This document shows, one piece after another, positions 1 through 9,209 of a DNA stretch of 41,634 nucleotides. The position numbers and the translations under genes were made by a program. The stretch is taken from assembly GCA_947588925.1 (NCBI GenBank), contig CANQAT010000004.1, positions 1 through 41,634 on the forward strand, in the 5' to 3' direction. Within the stretch, counting starts at the first letter, position 1. The number at the start of each line of letters is the position of its first letter. This DNA is from an uncultured Bacilli bacterium. GTDB taxonomy: Bacteria; Bacillota_I; Bacilli_A; RF39; UBA660. Below the pieces are notes generated by a model that searched no databases, had not been told where the DNA came from, and saw only the letters and a list, made by a program, of their open reading frames with translations.

Positions 1-653
1 ATTTTCTTTTCGTATTTTTCTATTATTTTCTCATTTCTTATTTTTATTCCATCACTTGTTATTATTAAATCTTTTATTCCTAAATCTATTCCAACTATCT
101 TGGTTGGAATAAGTTTTGGTAGTTCTATAAACTCTTCTACTGTGATACTTACATAATATTTATCTGCTTCTTTATATATGGTTGCTGTTTTTATAGTTCC
201 TTTTATAGTATCTAGATTTCTATATCCTCTAATACTTACTTCTTTTAACTTTGGTAGTGTGATTATGTTATTTTTTAAATCTATTTTTATTGAATTATAT
301 TCATGTCCTTTATATGTACTTGTCATATTAGTTGTTCTATATGAATTTTTACTTCCATTTTTTGATTTAAATTTAGGCTTTCCTCCTAGATTATCTTTAA
401 ATCTTTTAAAAGCATTATCTAAATCAAATATACTTGCTCTAAGGAGACAACTATCTACTTCTTTTAACCATTCATATTCTTTTGTTAAATCTTTTACTTC
501 TTTACAACAGTTATATGCATTTATATAATTTGGATATTTATTTAAGAAATAATTATAAATAAATCTTGAAGTTCCAAATGATTTTTCTATTAATGTTTTT
601 TGTTCTTTATTGGGATAAAGTCTAAATACATACCCTCTTATTATCTTTTCCAT
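1..653 (-). CDS. tnpB: TnpB-like (IS200/IS605 OrfB) protein, 3' end truncated by window edge
   Basis: Not in ORF track because it runs off the window. Reverse-strand reading from ATG at 651-653 gives MEKIIRGYVFRLYPNKEQKTLIEKSFGTSRFIYNYFLNKY... and later IPTKIVGIDLGIKDLIITSDG, the TnpB RuvC-I motif; open to position 1. Confidence 0.88.
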   Translation of the reverse strand, partial: MEKIIRGYVFRLYPNKEQKTLIEKSFGTSRFIYNYFLNKYPNYINAYNCCKEVKDLTKEYEWLKEVDSCLLRASIFDLDNAFKRFKDNLGGKPKFKSKNGSKNSYRTTNMTSTYKGHEYNSIKIDLKNNIITLPKLKEVSIRGYRNLDTIKGTIKTATIYKEADKYYVSITVEEFIELPKLIPTKIVGIDLGIKDLIITSDGIKIRNEKIIEKYEKK

Positions 654-785
654 AGCCTCATCACCTGATAATATAATTATACTATTAGTACATTCGTTTG
701 TAAATAGTTTTTTGACTTTCCAAGCACTTTCCTAGTAGATAAAAAATGAATTATAAAATATTTTAAACAATACTGACTTTACAAT

Positions 786-820
786 GAAAAACAAAACCCT
801 TATAAAGAAAGGGTTAATAT
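786..820 (-). terminator. Rho-independent terminator of tRNA-Ala
   Basis: Minus strand AACCCTTTCTTTATAAGGGTTTTGTTTTT: stem plus U-rich tail directly downstream of the tRNA. Confidence 0.7.
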
Positions 821-825
821 ACTAA

Positions 826-902
826 TGGTGGAGAATAAGGGACTCGAACCCTTGACCCCCTGCGTGCAAGGCAGATGCTCTAGCCAACTGAGCTAATTCC
901 CC
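826..902 (-). tRNA. tRNA-Ala(TGC)
   Basis: GGGGAATTAGCTCAGTTGGCTAGAGCATCTGCCTTGCACGCAGGGGGTCAAGGGTTCGAGTCCCTTATTCTCCACCA; cloverleaf, anticodon TGC, encoded CCA. Confidence 0.95.
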
Positions 903-922
903 AGTAACTGCGTTACTCATTA

Positions 923-951
923 AGTATATCATCATTTCATCGGTGTGTCAA
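923..951 (-). promoter_or_regulatory. Sigma-A-type promoter of tRNA-Ala
   Basis: Minus strand TTGACA-N17-TATACT upstream of the tRNA. Confidence 0.75.
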
Positions 952-987
952 CAATTTTTTTCACATTTTTTACAAAACAAGTAATAT

Positions 988-1425
988 CTAGTGAATTTCT
1001 GGGCAAACATTTGGATCTGGTTCATAAAAGCAATGATTTTTATACCTACCTGAATTTCTTTGCTCGTACCATGTTGGACTACAAGAAATTCCTGCTTTAG
1101 GTGCATAAAACCAAAGCGCATTAGTGGCAGGATGATAATACTCACCCTTTAAAACTCTATCAGCTAGTTCCCTTTCTTGAGCTGTTGGATTACTAAAAAA
1201 TAACGGACTATCTATACCTGAGAAGCCTCCTGGATTTTGATATATCACATCACTTATTGTATTTATATTTTTAAAAGTTAAACATCTAGCAAGAGCTCTA
1301 TTTACGCCAACATTTCCAACCATAAGCATTCCAAGATTTCCCTCACCGAGTGCTTCTGCTCTCATAAGTCTTGCAAGAAGATCTCTTTCTTTACTAGTAT
1401 AATTTATTATAGCCATTTTAACCAC
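988..1425 (-). CDS. Cell wall hydrolase, SleB/CwlJ family (Hydrolase_2)
   Basis: ERDLLARLMRAEALGEGNLGMLMVGNVGVNR...GFSGIDSPLFF...ATNALWFYAP...GRYKNHCFYEP is typical of the CwlJ/SleB domain. Confidence 0.85.
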   Translation of the reverse strand: MVKMAIINYTSKERDLLARLMRAEALGEGNLGMLMVGNVGVNRALARCLTFKNINTISDVIYQNPGGFSGIDSPLFFSNPTAQERELADRVLKGEYYHPATNALWFYAPKAGISCSPTWYEQRNSGRYKNHCFYEPDPNVCPEIH

Positions 1426-1447
1426 CTAATTTATAATATGCAAAAAA

Positions 1448-1660
1448 ATATTGAGTAATAGTAAAAAGTTGTCTATAGTCTATGTCACATGGTATAGTTC
1501 AATAATAGAATAACGGTCTCCAAAACCGCTGATGTGTATTCAACTCCTGCTACCCCTGCCATATATGAAAATAAAGCGACCGAAAGTCGCTTTTTAATTA
1601 TCTAATAAAGGTTTCAAAATCTACTATGCTCCTCCGTAGTAGAATTCGCCATCACTATTA
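1448..1660. repeat. Duplicated block copy A (promoter + tRNA-Trp-like + terminator + 3' tail of convergent CDS)
   Basis: Alignable with 2599-2787 along its length except for a ~23-bp insertion between the terminator and the CDS tail. Confidence 0.85.
1489..1561 (+). pseudogene. Degenerate tRNA-Trp(CCA) copy
   Basis: Near-identical to the tRNA at 2640-2713 but with damaged 5' acceptor (ATGGTA vs AGGGGTA), D-loop GG to AA, and T-stem GTGGG to GTGTA. Confidence 0.8.
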
Positions 1661-2400
1661 ATGTCACATTCTGAACCGTCGCCATAAGCAGTCACAGAAC
1701 CATCCGAATCAGTTTTAACAGTAAGTCCCATGCTGGAACTCCAGCTGCATTCAGATGAAGAAGCGCCAAACGAACAATTATCAACTACATCACTAAATGC
1801 CTCTTTAAGTATTTCAACATTTCTATCATATGCACTTGTATCATATCCCTTTAAACAGTATTCTTCTCCATTTCTTATAAAACATACATAAGCGGATGTT
1901 ACTATGTCTGAACTATTTATATCTAACCCTATATAATACTCATGTGGATTTTGCGGTACTGTACTTTTTTCTTCTGTAAATTCTTCACCAACATTATAGT
2001 GTTCAGAAGGTATATTTCCATTCCAATAATATTGCGGTTTAAATATTGGCATTAAACACTCATCATCTTGAAATTCGTAACTATATCTATTAGAATCATA
2101 AGTTATCGCTATAGACCCTTCAAGTGGTTCCCTTGTCTTTGGATCTAGTACCTCATCTGAGTTTAAATATCCTTTTAAAACCAAATACTCAATACTAACA
2201 CATTTTGAATCTCTATTCATACCCTCGCTTAAATAATATATCTCAGCTGCGTCTTCTAACCTTTTCTTTTGTGTTTCAGATAAAGATTCCTTTGATGAAT
2301 TTAATATACTATTTACTGATATCATCGTAATTAATAGTAATAATCCAAGTATTATTATTACTGCTAGTAACTCTACTAATGTAAATCCTTTATTTTTCAT
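1624..2400 (-). CDS. Prepilin-type N-terminal cleavage/methylation domain protein
   Basis: MKNKGFTLVELLAVIIILGLLLLITMISV: type IV prepilin signal (G/FTLVEL) plus hydrophobic helix. Confidence 0.85.
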   Translation of the reverse strand: MKNKGFTLVELLAVIIILGLLLLITMISVNSILNSSKESLSETQKKRLEDAAEIYYLSEGMNRDSKCVSIEYLVLKGYLNSDEVLDPKTREPLEGSIAITYDSNRYSYEFQDDECLMPIFKPQYYWNGNIPSEHYNVGEEFTEEKSTVPQNPHEYYIGLDINSSDIVTSAYVCFIRNGEEYCLKGYDTSAYDRNVEILKEAFSDVVDNCSFGASSSECSWSSSMGLTVKTDSDGSVTAYGDGSECDINSDGEFYYGGA

Positions 2401-2639
2401 AACTGTTCCTCCAAATTTTATACTTACATTTCTGCATTATCAACCACTGTAAAGTGGATATAAGTACCCTGATTTTTATAAAATATTACTTTTATATAAG
2501 GTTCTTATGTATCCTACAATTATATTATATAATACAAATTAGTATTTTTCAAGTTTTTTTATATTGTACTTTTTATAACTTAAATAATTAAAAAAGTGTT
2601 GTGAAATAGTTAAAAATGTGCTACAATAATACATGTCAC

Positions 2640-2713
2640 AGGGGTATAGTTCAATGGTAGAATAACGGTCTCCAAAACCGCTGATGTGGGTTCAACTCCT
2701 GCTACCCCTGCCA
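2640..2713 (+). tRNA. tRNA-Trp(CCA)
   Basis: AGGGGTATAGTTCAATGGTAGAATAACGGTCTCCAAAACCGCTGATGTGGGTTCAACTCCTGCTACCCCTGCCA; acceptor AGGGGTA/TACCCCT, anticodon CCA, encoded CCA end; promoter TTGTGA-N17-TACAAT at 2599-2627. Confidence 0.95.
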
Positions 2714-2722
2714 TGTATGAAA

Positions 2723-2750
2723 ATAAAGCGACTAAAAGCCGCTTTTTTAT
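2723..2750 (+). terminator. Terminator of tRNA-Trp
   Basis: AAAGCGACTAAAAGCCGCTTTTTT stem-loop with T tract. Confidence 0.7.
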
Positions 2751-4558
2751 TATGCTACTCCGTAGTAGAGTTCGCCATCAATATTGTTATCTTCATCAGG
2801 ATTTAACTCTTCGTCCTTTACATCATCTGAACTATCTACAATTTCACCCTCATCAGTACTATTATCACTACCCTCATCAGGTGTATCGTCACTTTCTACT
2901 GGTGGGATTAATATATCTCCGTTAACATCATCACCACTTGGTTCTTCCGTATTATCATCTGGAACAACCTCTGGTTCTTCTTTTGGTTCTTCAGGAATTT
3001 CAGGTTCTGGTTCATTACTTGGAGCTTCTTCTACAGGTTTAACTGGAACTTTAGTTACTGTATTACTACCTTTATTTTCTTCTGTATAAGAATTCTCAAG
3101 AGTCTCATCTCCTAAAATCTTACCAATTAATTCTTTAGCCTCAGCTATACTATCAAGATCTGGTTCCATAACATATAAAAGTTGATTATATGTATAAGTA
3201 TAATTACTAGAATCTTTTCCTGTTAAACTGTATGAACTAATCGTCCATGGTGTCATATCATTTAATTGTTTTTTTATAATTGATGTAATCTTTTTCATGT
3301 TCATATTTGTCTGATATTTACCATTTACTGCGTCTAATAATGAACTATATTTTGTTATAATTGATTTACTAGTAGCTTTTCTTATTATTGCTTCGATTAG
3401 TGCTTGCTGATTCTTACCTCTTTGTCTATCTCCATCGACAAACGCTTTTCTTGTTCTAGCAAAATCAAGTGCTTGTTCACCATTTACTTTATTATAACCT
3501 TTTTTAAAGCTATAACCAGAATAAGAAATAAATGTGTACTCTGAATATACTTCCAAACCACCAAGTGCATTTACAATATCTATTACTGATGTAAAATTAA
3601 CTTTTAAGTAATAATTTATTTTTATATCTAGTAAATCTTCTATTGTCTTAATTGACATATCTATACCATATATTCCAGCATGAGTAAGTTTATCTTTTGG
3701 ACCTGTTGTATCATGAAGTTGAACATAATAGTCTCTAGGTATTGATATAAGTAAAACTTGTTTTATTTTTGGATTTACAACCATAACTATATTTACATCA
3801 CTTCTCGATACAGAAGAGATTTGGCCATAAGTATCAATACCACTTATATAAACTGCAAATGCGTCTTTTGTAACATCTACTTCCTTAAGTGTGGATTCAA
3901 CTTTACTCTTCAAAGAGAACTTGTATATCTCCTTTGTTTGCTCAATAAAACTAGGATGTTCTTCTTCCATGATACCAACAATAGATTCTTCTATTAGTAT
4001 CGCACTTATCTTATTATCAAGTAAGTCTAAAACCATAGTGTCTGCAGTTTTATATGATTTAAAATTTACTTTTACTTTTTTATTTAAATACTCTTTAGAT
4101 TCTTCTGATCCAACAGAATTTTCATAGTATCCAACATCTTTACCAGCAATATCTTCTATTTTACTATAGGTACTATCCTTTAAAACTAATAAAGAGTAAT
4201 TTTCTAACTTATATTTACTATCTAAATTATTTTCAAGTACTCCAATAGTCTTTAATAAATAAAATATACCAAGTGTCATAATAAAGATAGCTATTAAAGA
4301 AAATACAGAAACACCCTTCTTTATTTTCTTTTTTAGTTTTTTAAAATTTAATAAAGATATACTAAGTGCATTAAAAAGTAAAATACCTATTACTAATATA
4401 ATTAAATATTTATTTGGTAGTAAATCAATATATAGTAAAATTCCTAAGAATATTATTGATATAACCGCAAGGACAATACTAATAACTCTATAAATTATAT
4501 TTTTTTTAGATTTGTTCTTTCTTATTTTCATATACATCACTTTATTATTATACCACAA
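2750..4558 (-). CDS. LytR-CpsA-Psr (LCP) family protein with acidic C-terminal tail
   Basis: N-terminal TM segments; ISIPRDYYVQLHD...DKLTHAGIYG...INYYLKVNFTSVIDIVNALGGLEV...DFARTRKAFVDGDRQRGKNQQ. Confidence 0.9.
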   Translation of the reverse strand: MWYNNKVMYMKIRKNKSKKNIIYRVISIVLAVISIIFLGILLYIDLLPNKYLIILVIGILLFNALSISLLNFKKLKKKIKKGVSVFSLIAIFIMTLGIFYLLKTIGVLENNLDSKYKLENYSLLVLKDSTYSKIEDIAGKDVGYYENSVGSEESKEYLNKKVKVNFKSYKTADTMVLDLLDNKISAILIEESIVGIMEEEHPSFIEQTKEIYKFSLKSKVESTLKEVDVTKDAFAVYISGIDTYGQISSVSRSDVNIVMVVNPKIKQVLLISIPRDYYVQLHDTTGPKDKLTHAGIYGIDMSIKTIEDLLDIKINYYLKVNFTSVIDIVNALGGLEVYSEYTFISYSGYSFKKGYNKVNGEQALDFARTRKAFVDGDRQRGKNQQALIEAIIRKATSKSIITKYSSLLDAVNGKYQTNMNMKKITSIIKKQLNDMTPWTISSYSLTGKDSSNYTYTYNQLLYVMEPDLDSIAEAKELIGKILGDETLENSYTEENKGSNTVTKVPVKPVEEAPSNEPEPEIPEEPKEEPEVVPDDNTEEPSGDDVNGDILIPPVESDDTPDEGSDNSTDEGEIVDSSDDVKDEELNPDEDNNIDGELYYGVA

Positions 4559-4612
4559 TAAGCAATAAAAATTAACTTGTTTATTGCCTTTTAACTTTTT
4601 TATCTACTTTGT

Positions 4613-5752
4613 TTACACTACCCCAAAATATTTTTTATATTGAAGTTGTATAAAATCATCAGTCATTCCAGCAATATAATCGATAACTATCCTTGCATTT
4701 GAATTATTATTTTTATAATCACTTGACATACCATTCAAGAAAAGAGTAAATATATCTGAGTCTTTTTCTTGATTTTTTAGTTGACTATAATATAAATCAA
4801 AAAGTTTATTAAACATATTTTTATATTCTTCAATCTGAGACTTAGTATTTGCTTTATTATAAATATAATTATAATTAAATTTGATTAACTTATTAAGTGC
4901 GTCAAAGATATGTGAAGAAAGTTTAATATAATTCTTATTTAAACTATTATTAATTATATCTACAACTATAGTATTAACTATTGATGAGTTAGTACTTCCA
5001 AGTACTTCTAATATATCACTTGGAATATCTTCAAAACGAATCCTACCTAATCTTAGTGCGTCTTCTACATCTTTTCCAACATAAGCTATTACATCACTTA
5101 TTCTAACCACACAACCCTCTAGTGTCATAGGTTTTACTTTTTTTAATATTTCTTTATTTTTATAACTTTCATTATATTCATTTAAGAATTCTTCTTTTGT
5201 TTTTTTAACAGGATAATACATACCCTCTAACATTTCTCCATTATGACAAAAAATAGCGTCTAATACCTGTAGTGTTATGTCACTACCCTTACCATTATTT
5301 TCTATATACATAAGTGTTCTTACACTTTGTACATTGTGATTAAAATATCCCTCATTATACTTTAAACTTATTTCATTTAAAATACTTTCTCCTACATGAC
5401 CAAATGGAACATGTCCTAAATCATGTCCAAGTGAGGCTGCTTCAATCAAATCCTCATTTAAGTTTAAAGCTCTACCTATTGTTCGTGCGATTTTACTTAC
5501 CATTTGTACATGAGTCATTCTCTTACTTATCATATCGTTTGAATTATTCGTATATACTTGAGTTTTATCAATATATCTCGTATAGGATAAAGAATATAGT
5601 ATTCTATCTATATCTCTAAAAAAAGGAGGACGAAAATCTTCAGCTATTTTATATAATCTTATAGCTTCATTATTCTTACAAGCATAATCTTGTAAATTCT
5701 CATTATTTTTTGACATATTTTTAATTACTTCAATTTCTATTGATTTATCCAT
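4613..5752 (-). CDS. dgt: HD-domain dNTP triphosphohydrolase (dGTPase family)
   Basis: RMTHVQMVSKIARTIGRALNLNEDLIEAASLGHDLGHVPFGHVGE (HD motif). Confidence 0.85.
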   Translation of the reverse strand: MDKSIEIEVIKNMSKNNENLQDYACKNNEAIRLYKIAEDFRPPFFRDIDRILYSLSYTRYIDKTQVYTNNSNDMISKRMTHVQMVSKIARTIGRALNLNEDLIEAASLGHDLGHVPFGHVGESILNEISLKYNEGYFNHNVQSVRTLMYIENNGKGSDITLQVLDAIFCHNGEMLEGMYYPVKKTKEEFLNEYNESYKNKEILKKVKPMTLEGCVVRISDVIAYVGKDVEDALRLGRIRFEDIPSDILEVLGSTNSSIVNTIVVDIINNSLNKNYIKLSSHIFDALNKLIKFNYNYIYNKANTKSQIEEYKNMFNKLFDLYYSQLKNQEKDSDIFTLFLNGMSSDYKNNNSNARIVIDYIAGMTDDFIQLQYKKYFGVV

Positions 5753-5780
5753 AGTAACACCCTATATAAATTATAACACA

Positions 5781-5812
5781 ATAAAGATACTTTTTAGTAT
5801 CTTTAATTAACT
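5781..5812 (-). terminator. Terminator after surface protein gene
   Basis: AAAGATACTAAAAAGTATCTTT hairpin on minus strand. Confidence 0.55.
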
Positions 5813-6561
5813 TTTCTTCTTATAATAAATATAAATCCTAAAGAAATAATAATAAGACCGATTAAATATAGTAAATTAATATCTTTAGTATTTGGATTTT
5901 CAACATCTTTTGGTGGAAGATCTGTATAAATATCTACCCCATAACTTGCCTTGATGTTGCACGCCCATAAATATCTAACATCGCTTGCCCTAGTTGCGTC
6001 TACATCTAGTTCTACAAAATCAGTTGTACCTAATTCCTTATCATAATCAAGTACAGTAAATTTAACCTTTATCTTACCACTATCTTTTTTAAATTCCCAT
6101 CTATATGTATATACCCCATCTTTATCTATAGTAGCTATCTGTTTCTTATCCTTTGCCCAACCTGCAGTAATAACAAACTTATTATCACTCTTTTGAGTCA
6201 TAACAACAGCTTCAGTTAAATATTTTGACACACCGCTATCTAACTCATTTAAAGCTATAGATAACTCAAACAACTCAGAATTTTGATAATTATTTAGATT
6301 AAGTCCTACATATACTTCCTCTTTAATCCCATCAGAAAGTTTTGCTTTGCTAGCCTTATTAAATGGTCCTACCTTCATTCCATCACTTTCTTTTTCTTCG
6401 CCTTTTAGATTGGTTATATTAGAAGATACTTTACTTTTAGACCCATAATCAACTCCTGCCTGCCAATCTTCAAATTTCCATTTAGTTAACGCATTAACTC
6501 TTAGTAAAACTATTGAAAATAAAAGGATGAAAAGAAAACTTAAACTTAAAAACTTCTTCAC
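5803..6561 (-). CDS. Sortase-anchored surface protein (NPNTKD-type sorting signal)
   Basis: ORF track starts at 6678 but the likely start is GTG at 6559-6561 (RBS GAGAGGAG; VKKFLSLSFLFILLFSIVLLRVNA signal peptide). C-terminus NPNTKDINLLYLIGLIIISLGFIFIIRRKVN. Confidence 0.75.
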   Translation of the reverse strand: MKKFLSLSFLFILLFSIVLLRVNALTKWKFEDWQAGVDYGSKSKVSSNITNLKGEEKESDGMKVGPFNKASKAKLSDGIKEEVYVGLNLNNYQNSELFELSIALNELDSGVSKYLTEAVVMTQKSDNKFVITAGWAKDKKQIATIDKDGVYTYRWEFKKDSGKIKVKFTVLDYDKELGTTDFVELDVDATRASDVRYLWACNIKASYGVDIYTDLPPKDVENPNTKDINLLYLIGLIIISLGFIFIIRRKVN

Positions 6562-6608
6562 AAAATACTCCTCTCTAATTAAATATACTAAACATAAATT
6601 ATAATATT

Positions 6609-7469
6609 CTATGATCTTTTTTGTCTTTTGATTAATTTTGCATGAACCACAATTCTTCCTCCTTGATTGTTTTGACAAGTAGATAAAGTAAGAATTTTAT
6701 CATTAACGCCTACACTCGTATCAATTATAGAAGTATTTCTTTTTTTTACTACATCAATCCACTTTTGCTTTTCAAGACTATTTTCAAAATTGGGTGTTAT
6801 GTAATAACTCTCACGCTTAATAGTATAAATAGAAAATATTTGAAATATCATATTTTCTTTTAAAGTAGATATAAAAATAACATGATTATCTTTATTGCTT
6901 TGCCAGTCTCTAGATAAAGTGTTTTTTAGCGTTCCAAACATTGCGTCATTAAGTCTTGAATGTCCATAAATAATTGTATTATCATCTAAATCATCTATAT
7001 TATTTCTATAATCCATAAATACCCAACCCGCACCATTCTTTTCTTTATTAAAAGAGTGATTTAAGTAATAGCTATTATCACTTGCCTGTACTACAGGATA
7101 ATCTATATTGGTATTTCTAATATGAATGTATGCGACAGTATCACTATTCATAGACTTTAAAACAGACACACTAACTTGATAAAAAGGCATGGAGGCAAAG
7201 TAGTAATAATCACTTGATTTATCACTTGGAGGATTAACTAGCTCTCCTTTTTCTTTAGTACTTATAGTATTTATATTTTCCTTTATTTCTTTATTAATTT
7301 GTCGAATTTTGGAATTATCTATAACCCATTTAAATATAGTGTATATTGAGAAGAGAATAATAAGACACAAAAAACACGAAATAAATTTTAGTAAACGATT
7401 TTTACCGTTCTTTTCTTTTGATTTCGATTGTGTCTTATAATACTCTTCTATAGTCATATACTTTCTCAA
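6609..7469 (-). CDS. srtB: Class B sortase
   Basis: VAYIHIRNTNIDYPVVQASDNSYYLNHSFNKEKNGAGWVFMDYRN...NTIIYGHS...LTLSTCQNNQGGRIVVHAKLI. Confidence 0.88.
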   Translation of the reverse strand: MRKYMTIEEYYKTQSKSKEKNGKNRLLKFISCFLCLIILFSIYTIFKWVIDNSKIRQINKEIKENINTISTKEKGELVNPPSDKSSDYYYFASMPFYQVSVSVLKSMNSDTVAYIHIRNTNIDYPVVQASDNSYYLNHSFNKEKNGAGWVFMDYRNNIDDLDDNTIIYGHSRLNDAMFGTLKNTLSRDWQSNKDNHVIFISTLKENMIFQIFSIYTIKRESYYITPNFENSLEKQKWIDVVKKRNTSIIDTSVGVNDKILTLSTCQNNQGGRIVVHAKLIKRQKRS

Positions 7470-7519
7470 ACAAAATCACCTCATGACTAAAATATTATTA
7501 TGAAAAAAGGAGTTAATTT

Positions 7520-8170
7520 ATGAAAAAATTTATGTTTTTTTCACTAGTTGTTGTCGCACTTCTAACATTCACACCCCTAGTATCCGCACAAGATGAATAT
7601 GGAACTGTTACAGATATTACTAAATCTACTGGAGATTCACTTATATCTGGAAGTGGGACTATAAAGACTGATGGAAATACGACTACAATAAGATATTCTA
7701 CTTCTGAATTTAAAGTTCTAAAAGCAGATGAAAAAGAAGATAGACCCGGACCTGCAGCTTGGATTGGCTTTGAAGTTCAAAAACCTAAGAGTGATACCAA
7801 CTCTAGTTACAAGGTTACTCTTCCAGATAATAAAACAGAACAGTTAAAAACATATCCATATAAGGATTATGTTGGAATAACACCAGACAATTTAAAAAAA
7901 GTCCTTTTAAAAGGAACTGTCTTAACTTATAAATATTCATTTGATTGGAATGAAGATAACAAAGCAGATCAATTTGTAATAATTGAAATAGATCCAAAAA
8001 GTATTACACTTATATCTGATGAAGGAAATGATACAGTATGGTCACCTGCTATCGCTCAAAAAATACTAGATGAACAAAATCCAAATACAGGAGATATAAA
8101 TATATTTTTTATTATAGGACTTATAATAACTTGTGTATTTGGACTTGTATATTGTTTTAAAAAGGCTTAA
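7520..8170 (+). CDS. Secreted protein with NPNTGD sortase-type sorting signal
   Basis: Signal peptide MKKFMFFSLVVVALLTFTPLVSAQ; C-terminus NPNTGDINIFFIIGLIITCVFGLVYCFKKA. Confidence 0.8.
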   Translation: MKKFMFFSLVVVALLTFTPLVSAQDEYGTVTDITKSTGDSLISGSGTIKTDGNTTTIRYSTSEFKVLKADEKEDRPGPAAWIGFEVQKPKSDTNSSYKVTLPDNKTEQLKTYPYKDYVGITPDNLKKVLLKGTVLTYKYSFDWNEDNKADQFVIIEIDPKSITLISDEGNDTVWSPAIAQKILDEQNPNTGDINIFFIIGLIITCVFGLVYCFKKA

Positions 8171-8179
8171 GCCTTTTTT
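8159..8179. terminator. Bidirectional terminator between convergent genes
   Basis: Perfect palindrome AAAAAGGCTTAAGCCTTTTT embedding the stop codon of the + strand gene. Confidence 0.7.
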
Positions 8180-9209
8180 AGTTAATTATTTCTTTGTGTG
8201 CATTATATTCCTTACTTGAATATTTTATATATCCTTCATAAGCAAGTCTCGAATATAAAAATGATAGTGGAATATTATTTGATAAGCAAATATCATCTTT
8301 CTTATCAAAGTTATTTAAAATCTCTTTCCATATATTTTCATCAATCATTTGATTTAATGAGAATACATCAGCTTCATCCTCACTTAATATATCATCTACA
8401 ATAATCTTATTCTTAGCTTTATTATAATCCCTTTTTATATGACCTATTTCATGATATAACGTGAAAAAGAAACTAGCTTTTTCTTTTAAATACTTAGTCA
8501 TATATATTGCTGGATTTTTTCCTTTAACCATAACGCAACCTCTTAATTTAGTACCGTTTAAAGCCTCTTCAATAGAAAGATATATCCCATATTTATTAAA
8601 TAATTTTATTAACTCATCTTCATTATATTCTTTATTCCTAATTATTTTTAATTCGTCTAATAATTTAATCAAATTAGAACTATTATAATCATTAACTTCT
8701 TGATTTTCTATAATCTTATCACAATGCCTTATCCATAAATATATCTTTATCATATTCGCACTATCTTGCTTTTTAAACAATATTCTTTTATCTAAATATT
8801 TATTTAATAAATTAAAATCTTTAATCTTTAAATAATCTAATAAATCCATTGTAGTTTGAGTTACAGATGTTTTATCTTTTAAAACAATCCAATTCTTTTT
8901 GTACATTTCATTTACGTAATAACTGTTCAAAAACTCTTTTATATCTTTATCTGTTTTAAAATTATCCTTTAAATATTGATATATTCTTTTTTTATTTTCA
9001 ACATAAAATATTAAATTTATATCTATATCAGTTATTAAACTTATAGCAAGCATAACACTTTCAGATATATTTGTATTTTCATTTAATATTTCATTCATAT
9101 GTTTATTTGAAATACCAAGTCTATCAGCAAAATCAGTTTGAGAAATCTTATAGTATTCCAAATAATCTTTTAACATACTTCCAAATCCGTTCATATTATC
9201 CCTCCCCAT
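8178..9209 (-). CDS. HTH (XRE) + ImmA/IrrE-type metallopeptidase protein, HigA-like antitoxin
   Basis: N-terminal HTH KISQTDFADRLGISNKHMNEILN; C-terminal FFTLYHEIGHIKRDY (HExxH) and EDEADVFSLNQMI. Confidence 0.85.
   Translation of the reverse strand: MGRDNMNGFGSMLKDYLEYYKISQTDFADRLGISNKHMNEILNENTNISESVMLAISLITDIDINLIFYVENKKRIYQYLKDNFKTDKDIKEFLNSYYVNEMYKKNWIVLKDKTSVTQTTMDLLDYLKIKDFNLLNKYLDKRILFKKQDSANMIKIYLWIRHCDKIIENQEVNDYNSSNLIKLLDELKIIRNKEYNEDELIKLFNKYGIYLSIEEALNGTKLRGCVMVKGKNPAIYMTKYLKEKASFFFTLYHEIGHIKRDYNKAKNKIIVDDILSEDEADVFSLNQMIDENIWKEILNNFDKKDDICLSNNIPLSFLYSRLAYEGYIKYSSKEYNAHKEIIN

Larger units (their letters stand above)
2599..2787. repeat. Duplicated block copy B (promoter + intact tRNA-Trp + terminator + 3' tail of convergent CDS)
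   Basis: Alignable with 1448-1660. Confidence 0.85.

Noticed and set aside
178-528. 116-aa + strand ORF
   Set aside because: Antisense of the TnpB reading frame; no RBS or family resemblance.
948-1145. 65-aa minus ORF overlapping the cell wall hydrolase
   Set aside because: Alternative frame inside a well-recognised SleB/CwlJ gene.
2640-2713. Possible UGA=Trp recoding (Mollicutes-like lineage)
   Set aside because: Only tRNA-Trp(CCA) is present and housekeeping ORFs are full length under code 11, so no evidence for recoding here.
2686-3089. + strand ORFs (79 and 101 aa, Ser-rich) near tRNA-Trp
   Set aside because: The first starts inside the tRNA; both are antisense of the acidic tail of the LCP gene, whose codon bias yields Ser-rich antisense ORFs.
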